Assembly (NCBI RefSeq): GCF_037991315.1
Contig: NZ_CP150300.1
Span: 372,001-436,000, forward strand
Direction: 5' to 3'
DNA from: Paenibacillus sp. FSL H8-0079
GTDB lineage: Bacteria; Bacillota; Bacilli; Paenibacillales; Paenibacillaceae
Length of the DNA stretch: 64,000 nt
Part shown: piece after piece, positions 43,870 through 52,456 of the stretch
Position numbering within the stretch: the first letter of the stretch is position 1
Layout: each line of letters starts with the position of its first letter
The notes under the pieces: generated by a model
The model's database searches: none
The model's input: only the letters and a program-made list of their open reading frames with translations
What the model was told of the DNA's origin: nothing
Program-made: the position numbers and the translations under genes

Positions 43870-45291
43870 TTATTCGGAACCACCGTTCAGATAATTGAAG
43901 AAAGGCTGGTCCACCCAGAAGTCATACGTCGTAATATCCGCATCAGGCGCCAGCTTCAGGAAGCCTTCCCGAATGGCTTTGGCATTCTCTTTCAGAGAGA
44001 AGGATTGAGCGTAGTAATTGCCAAGCGCAATCTTATTATTGGAAATGACCGGATAGTTCGCCAAAGCAGTTGGTGAATAATACAGCGGCTGCCACCAGGA
44101 GCTGAGAATCAGTGGAGATGTACTGTCACTGTTCTTCTTGGCATATTTCAGAACAATGTCGTTGAAGCGAACTTTGTCAGCTACATTGTTGAACTCGAAT
44201 TGAATGTCATATTCCTTCGCAGAAGCAATATAGTTGCCATTCTCGATCTGTGTCACTTTATAGTCAGGCGTTTCTTTCGGCTCGCCCCATTCCTTCAAAT
44301 AAATGAAGGCAGATGTCTTCGGCTGGAATTGCACATCGGCGTCAATGCCTTCGCTACGCAGCAAACCAACCAACTGTACAGCATGCTGGATATTATCGTG
44401 GCCGTAAGTAAGTGTCAGCTCATCGATAAAGTTGGAATCAAAGCGGCTATCCTTCAAGTTGTAACCTGTTACGAGATCATCTCGAAGGGCCTGATCCACA
44501 ATTTTTCTCAGTTCAGGTGACTCGATCAGATCCGCTGTGCGATATGCAGCATACAATTTGGAGTAGATGTCTGCATCGCCGGAACGTCCGATCTCGTGTT
44601 TATATTTTCCTTGGCTGATCAGGACGCGTCCAAGCAACGTATTAGCAAAATCTTTGCTTGCTACGCCACCCTTAAGGAGAGCAGGGTACAGGCTTTCGGG
44701 AATCAGACCTGTATCAATCGCCGCAGCCAGCTCCTGTGCGGCTTGTCCCTGAACACGGTTCGGGCTAATGCCAACTTTGGCAAGCGCTTTGGCTGTTTTC
44801 TCAGCAGGATACGTATAGGCGAGTTCCTTGAATCCAGCTGCTTTCACCGCGATGAAAACTGCTGCATAGGCGCTCAGTTGATCCTTGGCACGTACTTCTG
44901 TACCTGTAAGAACCCCATTATTGTATAAGGATACGGCAGCATCATAGGAAGAATCACCAGAGGCCAGATCGGTAAAGGCCGGGGCCTCAGCTGCGCTGTC
45001 GCTTGCTTGAGCTGCTGTCGTGATGGCTGCAATGGCTTGAATGAAATCACCTTTGGTAATCTGTTGCGGCAATTGAATGCTGTATTTCGCTTGCAAGAAT
45101 TGAGCAAAATCCGCTGCGCTTTCCGTATAAGCAACTGGAGCCTGAGCTACTGGTCCTTTGACACTTTGTGAGGTGGTTGTTTTAGCCGGAGTTGCAGATG
45201 CTGCAGAAGCAGAAGCGGGCAAGCTTAGGCTGCCGAGTGTTACCGGAGCGGCGAGCAGGGCCGCCAGCGTGATCTGGGTGATTTTTTTCAA
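43870..45291 (-). CDS. secreted protein with SLH-like N-terminal region
   Basis: 473 residues. A signal peptide (MKKITQITLAALLAAPVTLG, cleavage near ASAASA) precedes a region of about 70 residues that looks like S-layer-homology modules ('TKGDFIQAIAAITTA', 'AFTDLASGDSSYDAAVSLYNNGVLTG', 'LSAYAAVFIAVKAAGF'). The remaining ~300 residues, including 'YGHDNIQHAVQLVGLLRSEGIDADVQFQPK' and 'DITTYDFWVDQPFFNYLNGG', are not recognised. It probably sits in the cell envelope. It is monocistronic with its own terminator and divergent from nupN. Confidence 0.7.
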   Translation of the reverse strand: MKKITQITLAALLAAPVTLGSLSLPASASAASATPAKTTTSQSVKGPVAQAPVAYTESAADFAQFLQAKYSIQLPQQITKGDFIQAIAAITTAAQASDSAAEAPAFTDLASGDSSYDAAVSLYNNGVLTGTEVRAKDQLSAYAAVFIAVKAAGFKELAYTYPAEKTAKALAKVGISPNRVQGQAAQELAAAIDTGLIPESLYPALLKGGVASKDFANTLLGRVLISQGKYKHEIGRSGDADIYSKLYAAYRTADLIESPELRKIVDQALRDDLVTGYNLKDSRFDSNFIDELTLTYGHDNIQHAVQLVGLLRSEGIDADVQFQPKTSAFIYLKEWGEPKETPDYKVTQIENGNYIASAKEYDIQFEFNNVADKVRFNDIVLKYAKKNSDSTSPLILSSWWQPLYYSPTALANYPVISNNKIALGNYYAQSFSLKENAKAIREGFLKLAPDADITTYDFWVDQPFFNYLNGGSE

Positions 45292-45503
45292 ATGAATAGC
45301 CTCCTTAAAATGGGTTGGAAAATAATCAGCTTTGGGTTATAATTCTGACAAATCCTATATGAATAGAATAATTGGATTGACTTTAGCACGGAGACGCGCT
45401 GGATGTCAACGAAAAAAAAGCTTGATACAGAGCGGTTTCCAGAGCTTGTAAGAAAGCGAATCGTCAATTATATTCTAATTAAGTGTATACGCTCAAAGAT
45501 TTA

Positions 45504-45533
45504 TTGACAAGGATCGACAGTATCCGCTAGGAT
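45504..45533 (+). promoter_or_regulatory. promoter of the nucleoside transporter operon
   Basis: TTGACA and TAGGAT are spaced by 18 bp, ending 36 bp before the nupN start. No purine riboswitch was seen in the leader. Confidence 0.6.
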
Positions 45534-45569
45534 AAGAAAAAAAGAATGTTGAAAAGGGGTATTTTCAAA

Positions 45570-46601
45570 ATGAAAAGAGGTTTATCGTTCGTCTTATCGA
45601 TCATCATGTTGGCTATTTTGTTGGCAGCTTGTGGAACTTCGGCTTCCAAAGACGAACAATCCGCCCAAGGCAGTGATTCGGAGAAAACTCTTCGGATGGC
45701 TCTCGTACTTCCCGAAAAAATAGGGGTTAACCCTTTCTTTGTACAGATGGATGAAGGCTTCAAAAAAGCAGGCGAAGAATTCAAAGTAGATACCAAAACG
45801 ATTGAATCAACAGACCCGGCAGCATTTGAACAAAATCTGCGTGCTGCAGTTGCCGAGAATTATGATCTGATTATCACAGCAACTTTCCAGGCAGAAGATG
45901 CATTGAAGAAAGTCGCTGCAGAAAATCCGGACAAGTCCTTTGCGATTGTAGATACAACCGTTGATCTGCCTAACGTTCGTAGCGTTGGTTTCCGTGAATA
46001 TGAAGGGGCGTACCTGCTTGGTGCAGCTGCCGGATTGTCCACCAAAACAGATAAAGTCGGCATGATCGCAGCAATGGATGTACCATTGATCAAGAAATAT
46101 ACGGAAGGTTTCAAAGCTGGATTGGAATCCGTGAATCCGAGTGCAGAATTCTTCGTGAACTATGTAGGTGGATTTAATGACCCAGCCAAAGCGAAAGAAT
46201 TGGCGCTGGTACAATTCGGCAAAGGCGCTGATTTCATCGCTGGCGCATCTGCTGTAGGCGATCTCGGCGTGTTCGAAGCAGCAAAAGAAAAAGGCTTCTA
46301 TACTTCCGGTCAGGATACGGACCGCACAGTTGAAGATCCAGAACATATCGTATTGTCTCAATTGAAATCAACGGATACCGTTGCTTATGAGACTGTGAAA
46401 GATTTCGTAGAAGGCAACTTCAAAGCAGGCGCTGTTAACTACGGTTTGAAAGAAGACGGTGTAGGCCTGACTTACGTTACACGTGATAGCGAATCTCCGC
46501 TGAATGCTTTTGTTGGACAAGAAGTGATCGACCAAGTCAAAGCAATCAACGATGATATCGTATCTGGTAAAATCGTAGTCAAAGATCCATTACAACAATA
46601 G
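45570..46601 (+). CDS. nupN: BMP-family nucleoside-binding lipoprotein
   Basis: 343 residues. The lipobox LLAAC puts the lipid-modified cysteine at residue 21. The BMP/PnrA domain follows: 'LRMALVLPEKIGVNPFFVQMDEGFKKAG', 'YDLIITATFQAEDALKKVA', 'VRSVGFREYEGAYLLGAAAGLSTKTDKVG', 'IAGASAVGDLGVFEAAKEKG'. These proteins bind purine nucleosides outside the membrane. ATG 45570 is chosen over TTG 45546 because AAGGGG lies between them. The ATPase and two permeases follow, as in B. subtilis nupNOPQ, but after a 342-bp gap that holds a repeat element. Confidence 0.85.
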   Translation: MKRGLSFVLSIIMLAILLAACGTSASKDEQSAQGSDSEKTLRMALVLPEKIGVNPFFVQMDEGFKKAGEEFKVDTKTIESTDPAAFEQNLRAAVAENYDLIITATFQAEDALKKVAAENPDKSFAIVDTTVDLPNVRSVGFREYEGAYLLGAAAGLSTKTDKVGMIAAMDVPLIKKYTEGFKAGLESVNPSAEFFVNYVGGFNDPAKAKELALVQFGKGADFIAGASAVGDLGVFEAAKEKGFYTSGQDTDRTVEDPEHIVLSQLKSTDTVAYETVKDFVEGNFKAGAVNYGLKEDGVGLTYVTRDSESPLNAFVGQEVIDQVKAINDDIVSGKIVVKDPLQQ

Positions 46602-46703
46602 TTACGAATGCTTCTAATGTTCTTTACAATGAATGAGTGATGGAATGGATCAGCCGGCTGCCCGATCAGGCAGCCGGTTTTGCTGCTATTAAATGACCAG
46701 TAT

Positions 46704-46925
46704 GTGTTCAACTTATCGTTTACACGATAACGAAGAGGACAGAAATAACCTGAAGAAGCAATGCTAAAAGCTTTCTGAAAGAAAGCTGCTTCGGAAGCAT
46801 ACACCTCGCATTTATCCCCGGATTTTCCCGTGTCAAAAGGGAATCAAAAAAATCTGGGGATAACGGCGATCGGAAGGTTGTTCTGTCATCGTAGTGGCGA
46901 GTGTAACCTTTTTAAGTTGAACTGA
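46704..46925. repeat. palindromic repeat, copy C (inside the nup operon, inverted)
   Basis: Inverted relative to A and B. Ends GTTCAACTTATCGTTTACAC (from 46706) and GAGTGTAACC...AAGTTGAACTGA (to 46925). The interior carries GAGGACAGAAATAACCTGA, AAAGCTTTCTGAAAGAAAGC, the facing pair ATCCCCGGATTTT and AATCTGGGGATAAC, and GTTGTTCTGTCATCG. It fills most of the gap between nupN and nupO; 46602-46703 holds a short GC hairpin (CCGGCTGCC/GGCAGCCGG) with a T run at about 46650-46682 that may partly terminate transcription after nupN. Confidence 0.85.
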
Positions 46926-46943
46926 GGGGAGCGAACGCAAGAT

Positions 46944-48443
46944 ATGCTGTTGGAGATGGAGCAGATTACGAAGAAGTACGGCGACTTCACCGCTAACCGG
47001 GACATCCGTTTTAATTTGCGTGAGGGAGAGATTCATGCCCTGGTAGGTGAGAACGGAGCCGGTAAAACAACCCTGATGCGCATGCTGTACGGTATGGAAC
47101 AGCCCACGTCAGGCACGATCAAAGTCAGCGGAAGTGAGGTGAGTTTCGCCACGCCGTCCCAGGCGATGGCCAGTGGCATCGGCATGGTGCACCAGCATTT
47201 CATGCTGTTCCCTTCCTTTACGGTGGCGGAGAACATCGTGATCGGACGCGAACCGGCTAAGGCAGGCGCATTTGACCGCAAAAAGGCAGCAGCCCAGGTA
47301 AATGAGCTTGGCAGACAATATGGCATGCCGGTTGACCCATGGAAAAAAGTGTCCGAGTGCCCGCTTGGCATGCAGCAGCGTGTTGAAATTCTCAAGGTGC
47401 TGCATCAGGGCGCAGACATCATTATATTGGATGAACCTTCGGCGGTACTGACACCACTTGAAGTGAAGGAATTGCTGGCGAATATGAAATCTCTCGCCAA
47501 GCTGGGCAAAACCTTTGTACTGATCACGCACAAGCTGCAAGAAGTCATGGATGTAGCCGATCGGATCACGGTTCTTCGGGATGGTCAGGTGACAGGCACG
47601 TTGGAAGCCAAAGATACACATGTGGAGGAATTGTCTCGTCTGATGGTTGGTCGTGAACTTGTGCGTATGGACAAGCAGCCATCGGTACCAGCTGAAGCGG
47701 TGCTTCAGGTGGAAGGGGTTAATCTGTCCGGAGCGAAGGATCGTTCGGCGCTCAAGGACATCCACATGAAGGTACGAAAAGGCGAGGTCGTGGGTATAGC
47801 AGGCATCTCGGGTAACGGCCAGTCGGAACTGATTCAGGTCATTGCCGGACTGCGTAAGGCAGACAATGGTCGTGTCTTGCTCTCAGGGCAGGATACAACC
47901 AACTGGCCTGTGCGGCGCATTCGGGAGCATGGACTTGCTCATATCCCGGAAGATCGTTATATGTGGGGAGCGGCCAAGGACGCAAGCGTTCGTGAGAATG
48001 GACTGATGGGACATCATCATCGCTTGCAGTCACGTGGCATTATCAAAGCCAAAGCAGCAAGAACGATGGTAGAGAGCTGGATCAAACAGTTTAGCATCAA
48101 GACAGGTTCTGCGGAGACCAAAGCACAGTTTCTGTCCGGAGGAAACTTGCAGAAGCTGATTGCAGCCCGTGAATTTGCACAGGATACACCGTTTCTGATT
48201 GCGGCCGAACCGACTCGTGGTGTGGATATCGGAGCGATGGAGACGATTCATGCTGAATTGCTGCGCAAACGTAGTGAAGGTGCGGGCATTCTGCTTATCT
48301 CATCCGAGTTGTCCGAGATTTTGCAATTATCTGATCGGATTATTGTCATGTATGAAGGCGAAATTGCCGGAGAACTGAGAGCAGAGGAAGCGACTGAGGA
48401 ACAGATCAGCTTGTTAATGGCAGGAGGGAAAGAGCGGATATGA
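46944..48443 (+). CDS. nupO: nucleoside ABC transporter ATP-binding protein (double)
   Basis: 499 residues with two ABC domains, as in sugar/nucleoside importers. The first has Walker A 'GENGAGKTT' and signature 'CPLGMQQRVEILKVLHQGADIIILDEPSAVLTP'; the second has 'GISGNGQSE' as a degenerate Walker A, 'LSGGNLQKLIAAREFA' and 'PTRGVDIGAMETI'. Such uneven pairs are normal in this subfamily. Its stop overlaps the permease start (ATGA). GAGGGGAG stands before the ATG, immediately after the end of repeat copy C, so the repeat abuts the ribosome site. Confidence 0.88.
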   Translation: MLLEMEQITKKYGDFTANRDIRFNLREGEIHALVGENGAGKTTLMRMLYGMEQPTSGTIKVSGSEVSFATPSQAMASGIGMVHQHFMLFPSFTVAENIVIGREPAKAGAFDRKKAAAQVNELGRQYGMPVDPWKKVSECPLGMQQRVEILKVLHQGADIIILDEPSAVLTPLEVKELLANMKSLAKLGKTFVLITHKLQEVMDVADRITVLRDGQVTGTLEAKDTHVEELSRLMVGRELVRMDKQPSVPAEAVLQVEGVNLSGAKDRSALKDIHMKVRKGEVVGIAGISGNGQSELIQVIAGLRKADNGRVLLSGQDTTNWPVRRIREHGLAHIPEDRYMWGAAKDASVRENGLMGHHHRLQSRGIIKAKAARTMVESWIKQFSIKTGSAETKAQFLSGGNLQKLIAAREFAQDTPFLIAAEPTRGVDIGAMETIHAELLRKRSEGAGILLISSELSEILQLSDRIIVMYEGEIAGELRAEEATEEQISLLMAGGKERI

Positions 48444-49507
48444 ATCGGGTAAAAGAAACACTTCGCGGACTCGTACAGCCGCTGCTTGCCGTATTCATCG
48501 GTCTGCTTGCAGGGGCTGTGGCGATTCTGATCGTTGGCGGTAATGTGGTGGATACGTATGCGGAGATGTGGAAAGGGGCCTTCGGCAACTTCTACTTCTT
48601 CACCAATACGTTGGCTCGTTCCACACCAATCATCTTGGCAGGACTGGGTGTGGCGCTTGCATTCCGTGCCGGATTTTTCAACATGGGAGCCGAAGGCCAG
48701 ATGATTCTTGGCGGGCTCAGTGCTGCGCTCACGGCGCTCTATCTGCCAGGGCCAGGCTGGTTCGTGTGTATTGCTGCGATTGTGGCAGGTATTCTTGCTG
48801 GGGGAATCTGGTCCCTGTTTGCAGGCTGGCTGGATGCACGCTTCGGTATGAACCTGCTGATCACAACCTTACTACTTAACTATATTGCGATTTATTTTGG
48901 CGGATACATGGTCTCTTATCCATTCAAGGATCGTACAGGATCGGCTGCAATGGCACAGACTCCGATGATTGATCAGAGCATCTGGTTGCCGAAGTTGTTC
49001 CAGGGTATGGGACTGCATGCAGGCTTCATCATTGCCATTGTAGCGGCTATTCTGATCTACTGGTTCACTCACAAAACGGTGACTGGTTACGAGATTCGCA
49101 TGCTCGGCAGCAATCCGTCCTTTGCAACCTACGGCGGTGTTCGCCGCATTCGCATGATGATGCTGTCCATGGTCATCAGTGGCGGACTTGCTGGACTCGC
49201 AGGTGCAGGGGAAGTGCTCGGTACACAATACCGTTTCCTTGATGGCTCGCTGTCATCAGCAAGTTACGCATGGAGCGGCATTATGGCGACGCTGCTTGCC
49301 CGCTCGCATCCGCTCGGTACAGCTGTGGCAGCTATTTTACTGGCTGCGTTACAGACGGGGGCCATGGGTATGGAACGGAACACGGATGTGCCGCTGGAAG
49401 TCGGCAGTGTCATCCAGGCGGTATTGACGTTATTTGTATCAGCTCAGATCGGTTATTCATTCCTGAAGCGGAGAAAGGAGAAAAAGTCCAATGCAACAAC
49501 TGTTTGA
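48440..49507 (+). CDS. nupP: nucleoside ABC transporter permease
   Basis: 355 residues, BPD_transp_2 family, about nine or ten membrane helices. Typical blocks are 'TLARSTPIILAGLGVALAFRAGFFNMGAEGQMILGG' (about 52-87) and 'FATYGGVRRIRMMMLSMVISGGLAGLAGAGEVLG'. The start overlaps the ATPase stop by 4 nt and its own end overlaps the next permease by 17 nt, so the three genes are translationally coupled. It forms the membrane channel together with the next protein. Confidence 0.87.
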   Translation: MNRVKETLRGLVQPLLAVFIGLLAGAVAILIVGGNVVDTYAEMWKGAFGNFYFFTNTLARSTPIILAGLGVALAFRAGFFNMGAEGQMILGGLSAALTALYLPGPGWFVCIAAIVAGILAGGIWSLFAGWLDARFGMNLLITTLLLNYIAIYFGGYMVSYPFKDRTGSAAMAQTPMIDQSIWLPKLFQGMGLHAGFIIAIVAAILIYWFTHKTVTGYEIRMLGSNPSFATYGGVRRIRMMMLSMVISGGLAGLAGAGEVLGTQYRFLDGSLSSASYAWSGIMATLLARSHPLGTAVAAILLAALQTGAMGMERNTDVPLEVGSVIQAVLTLFVSAQIGYSFLKRRKEKKSNATTV

Positions 49508-50414
49508 TGCAGCCATGTTTGGCTCAACCTTGCGGATTATGACTCCAATCCTGCTTGCAGCGCTCGGTGGGGCTTTATGTTCTCGTGTAGGTCTGTTCAA
49601 CGTGGGACTCGAAGGACTGGTGCTGATCGGTGCGTTCTCCGCTATTGTCGGTAATTATCTGTTTGGTAATGTGCTGCTGGCTGTACTGTTCTCGATTATT
49701 ATTGTGATGTTATTTTCGGCGCTCTTTGCCTTTATAAGTATTAATCTGAAGGCTAACGCCATCGTGGTCGGGATCTCGCTGAACTTTCTGGCTGCGGGGG
49801 TGACGACCTTTGCATTGCGTGCGATTTTTGATGTAAAAGGTGCATACTACGATAAAGACATGGTGGGACTTCCCAAGTGGGATATTCCGCTGATCAAGGA
49901 CATTCCGTGGGTGGGCGATGTAATATCTGGACATAGTCCGCTGGTCTATCTCGGCATTGTACTCGTGATTGCACTGCAATTTTATCTGTTCAAAAGTGTA
50001 TCCGGCTTCCGTCTGCGCTCGGTCGGTGAGAACCCGATTGCAGCACAGAGCATCGGGATCAAAGTACGCGGCATCCAGTATGGTGCCGTTCTGATGTGCG
50101 GCGTGTTGTGTGCTCTGGCTGGGGCACAGTTGTCGCTCGGTCAGGTGACGATGTTTACCGAAGGCATGACCGCTGGGCGTGGTTTTATCGCGCTGGTGGC
50201 AACGATGCTTGGACAAGCCAATCCGCTTGGCGTCCTGGGCTCCAGTGTGCTGTTCGGCTTCATGGAAGCATTGAGTATTCGTCTGCAAGGATTTTCCTTG
50301 CCAACGCATTTCACGTTGATGCTGCCGTATATTGTAACGCTGGTCGCGATGTTCTTTTTCAAAGACCGTACCTATGCACAGGATGCACTGAAAGCGGGCG
50401 GAAGCTCGCGTTAA
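49491..50414 (+). CDS. nupQ: nucleoside ABC transporter permease
   Basis: 307 residues, BPD_transp_2 family, with 'MTPILLAALGGALCSRVGLFNVGLEGLVLIGAF' near the start and 'GFRLRSVGENPIAAQSIGIKVRGIQYGAVLMCGVLCALAGAQLSLGQ' as the ATPase-contact region (about 168-215). It is the last transporter gene; a molybdopterin protein gene follows 47 bp on. The overlap with nupP keeps subunit amounts equal. Confidence 0.87.
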   Translation: MQQLFDAAMFGSTLRIMTPILLAALGGALCSRVGLFNVGLEGLVLIGAFSAIVGNYLFGNVLLAVLFSIIIVMLFSALFAFISINLKANAIVVGISLNFLAAGVTTFALRAIFDVKGAYYDKDMVGLPKWDIPLIKDIPWVGDVISGHSPLVYLGIVLVIALQFYLFKSVSGFRLRSVGENPIAAQSIGIKVRGIQYGAVLMCGVLCALAGAQLSLGQVTMFTEGMTAGRGFIALVATMLGQANPLGVLGSSVLFGFMEALSIRLQGFSLPTHFTLMLPYIVTLVAMFFFKDRTYAQDALKAGGSSR

Positions 50415-50461
50415 TTCCTGAATGCCTATGCTAGAGACAGTAAAAGAAGGAGGGATTCCAC

Positions 50462-51133
50462 TTGCATAACAAGGCTGAACGTTTGAAAAAAAGTAAAACC
50501 CCGGCACCCAAAACAGGCAACGATCACGGAGATCGTCTGCCGCCGGGACAGATGCTGACGGAGAAGTTCCCGATTCTGCATGAAGGGGAAGTGCCGGAAT
50601 ATGACTTGTCCACGTGGGATCTGAAGGTATTCGGCGAAGTGGAAGAGGAGAAGGTCTTCTCCCTAGCTGAGTTGCAGGCAATGCCTCAGGTGAACACGGT
50701 GAGTGATATTCACTGTGTTACCCGTTGGTCGAAATTTGATACGCCGTGGGAAGGTATTCGCTTTTCCGATTTTGTGAAGCTTCTGGGGGTTAAACCGGAA
50801 GCGAAATACGTCATGATCCACGCGGATCATGATTATGAGACGAATGTACCACTTGAAGAATTGATGCATGATGATGTATTGCTTGCATTCAAATATAACG
50901 GCGAGCCACTGACACCCAAGCATGGTTTTCCGCTGCGTATGGTCGTGCCACAACTCTACTTCTGGAAGAGTGCGAAGTGGATACGTGGTCTGGAGTTTAT
51001 GACAGAAGACCGTAACGGATTCTGGGAAGTGAATGGTTTCCACCATTTTGCCGATCCGTTCAAGGAACAACGCTTCTCGGGTGAAGATCTGCCGATTCCG
51101 GAAGACGAGTGGACGAAGAAGGAGTTTGATTGA
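50462..51133 (+). CDS. yuiH: molybdopterin-dependent oxidoreductase (sulfite-oxidase fold), YuiH-like
   Basis: 223 residues of the Oxidored_molyb family. The Mo-coordinating cysteine is in 'VSDIHCVTRWSKFDTPWEGI' (about Cys84); 'HADHDYETNVPLEELMHDDVLLAFKYNGEPLTPKHGFPLRMVVP' carries the pterin contacts. There is no twin-arginine signal, so unlike E. coli MsrP (YedY) it is cytoplasmic. The start is TTG with AAGGAGGG 7 bases upstream. It stands between the nucleoside transporter and the phosphorylase genes and is presumably co-transcribed; its substrate is unknown. Confidence 0.85.
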   Translation: MHNKAERLKKSKTPAPKTGNDHGDRLPPGQMLTEKFPILHEGEVPEYDLSTWDLKVFGEVEEEKVFSLAELQAMPQVNTVSDIHCVTRWSKFDTPWEGIRFSDFVKLLGVKPEAKYVMIHADHDYETNVPLEELMHDDVLLAFKYNGEPLTPKHGFPLRMVVPQLYFWKSAKWIRGLEFMTEDRNGFWEVNGFHHFADPFKEQRFSGEDLPIPEDEWTKKEFD

Positions 51134-51134
51134 T

Positions 51135-51893
51135 ATGTTGATGCCTATTTTGCAAATTCATTCAGAAGACATGCCGGCATATGCCATCGTCTGTGGTGAT
51201 CCGGCACGTGCGGAGAAGATTTCCCGCAAGCTGGAGCAGGCGAGAGAACTGGCGTTCAGTCGGGAGTATCGCACGTTTGTTGGATTGTATAAAGGGGTAC
51301 AGATCGCTGTGGTCAGCCATGGTGTAGGTTCACCTGGAGCAGCTGTCTGCTTCGAGGAATTGATTCGGGCGGGTGTAACGACTCTGATTCGTGTAGGTAC
51401 AGCGGGATCGTATACAGCCAAATATCCGGCAGGTAGTGTGATTGTGAGTACAGCAGCCGTTCGTACAGACGGGTTGACTCGCCAACTGGTGCCGGATGGT
51501 TTCCCAGCGGTAGCGGACATTGGGGTGACGCAAGCACTGATCGAGGCTGCTCGTGAGCAGGGGAGCGCGGATACTGCAACGTTTGCAGGCAAAGTGGGTG
51601 TTGGTATCACCGTAACGCTGGATGCGTTCTTTGCAGGCGTGGAAGAGATTCCACACCGCAAGTATAAGCAGGCTGGAGCACTTGCGGCCGAGATGGAAAT
51701 TGCGGCGCTTTACATCGTCAGCAGCTTGCGTGGCGCTCGCGCCGGAGCGATTGTCGCGATCGATGGATTCGCAGACAGCGATCTGGCAGCCGAGTATGAT
51801 CCGCATACGGATGCGGTTGGACAAGCGGTGGAGCGCGAGATTAATGCAGCTCTGCGTGCGCTAGCGGTGCTTGCTCGTCAGGATCAGGCGTAG
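51135..51893 (+). CDS. nucleoside phosphorylase (PNP/uridine phosphorylase family)
   Basis: 252 residues. The phosphate loop 'CGDPARAEKISRKL', 'VVSHGVGSPGAAVCFEELI', 'RVGTAGSYTAKYPAGSVIVS' and the purine/ribose motif 'GALAAEMEIAALYIVSSL' identify the PNP_UDP_1 family; 'VTLDAFFAGVEEIPHRKYK' is closer to uridine phosphorylase than to DeoD. The enzyme splits nucleosides with phosphate to free base and (deoxy)ribose-1-phosphate. As the last gene of the nup unit it would use the imported nucleosides. AAGGAG precedes the ATG by 10 bases, inside the end of the previous gene. Confidence 0.85.
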   Translation: MLMPILQIHSEDMPAYAIVCGDPARAEKISRKLEQARELAFSREYRTFVGLYKGVQIAVVSHGVGSPGAAVCFEELIRAGVTTLIRVGTAGSYTAKYPAGSVIVSTAAVRTDGLTRQLVPDGFPAVADIGVTQALIEAAREQGSADTATFAGKVGVGITVTLDAFFAGVEEIPHRKYKQAGALAAEMEIAALYIVSSLRGARAGAIVAIDGFADSDLAAEYDPHTDAVGQAVEREINAALRALAVLARQDQA

Positions 51894-51972
51894 GCTGGTT
51901 AAGACAAGGATGCATTTATGCTCATTGTTACAAAGCAAGACAGTAGATGATTTCCATTTGAGGTGGACAACA

Positions 51973-52024
51973 TAAAAGGGCGTCCTGTAAGGTCACGAAT
52001 ATGACCTTGGGGACGTCCTTTTTA
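51973..52024 (+). terminator. terminator of the nup operon
   Basis: AAAAGGGCGTCC...GGACGTCCTTTTTA with an inner AAGGTCA/TGACCTT stem. Confidence 0.88.
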
Positions 52025-52050
52025 AAAATTTGTATTCGGAATTCGCAGCA

Positions 52051-52097
52051 AAAAAGAAACTCATCTTCCAGCTGAACGTGGAAAATGAGTTCCTTTT
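52051..52097. terminator. terminator after the 101-residue membrane protein gene
   Basis: GAAACTCATCTTCCA pairs with TGGAAAATGAGTTCC; T/A tracts on both sides. Confidence 0.8.
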
Positions 52098-52128
52098 TAT
52101 GAGTTTTGATCAGCTCTATACATAGCCT

Positions 52129-52434
52129 TTAGAGAGTTGATTTTTTTTTGTTATATTTATCTGAGTTCATTTTCCATACATAACAGTTTTTTATGATGCT
52201 TGAAATTGAAGTGATAATACAAAGCGAGACAAGTATTATTATTCCGGGTGAACTCCATTGTATACGAAAGACCTCTAAAGTATGCATAAAGCCATAGCTA
52301 AAACCATACCAGGTTAAAATTAAAACCGTACAAAATACAAATGTATAAACACCAATAAGAAAAGGTTTCAGGAAACAGAATTTTAAAATGCCAGTTGCTT
52401 GCATCTTCATCCATTTATCATGATTAAAATTCAA
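52129..52434 (-). CDS. small membrane protein, possible immunity protein
   Basis: 101 residues from TTG 52434 (AAGGGG 8 bases upstream). Two strong membrane helices, 'PFLIGVYTFVFCTVLILTWYGF' (about 24-46) and 'PGIIILVSLCIITSISSII' (about 63-81), are flanked by basic ends. It follows the secreted 289-residue protein gene by 22 bp and shares its low GC content. A small two-helix membrane protein directly after a secreted protein with a pore-like segment is the usual look of a bacteriocin immunity gene; that role is an inference. Confidence 0.6.
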   Translation of the reverse strand: MNFNHDKWMKMQATGILKFCFLKPFLIGVYTFVFCTVLILTWYGFSYGFMHTLEVFRIQWSSPGIIILVSLCIITSISSIIKNCYVWKMNSDKYNKKKSTL

Positions 52435-52456
52435 GTAAACAACCCCTTAGTAAACA

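Noticed and set aside
45292..45569. Purine riboswitch in the leader of the nucleoside transporter operon
   Set aside because: The leader after the promoter is only about 30 bases and no conserved aptamer core was seen.
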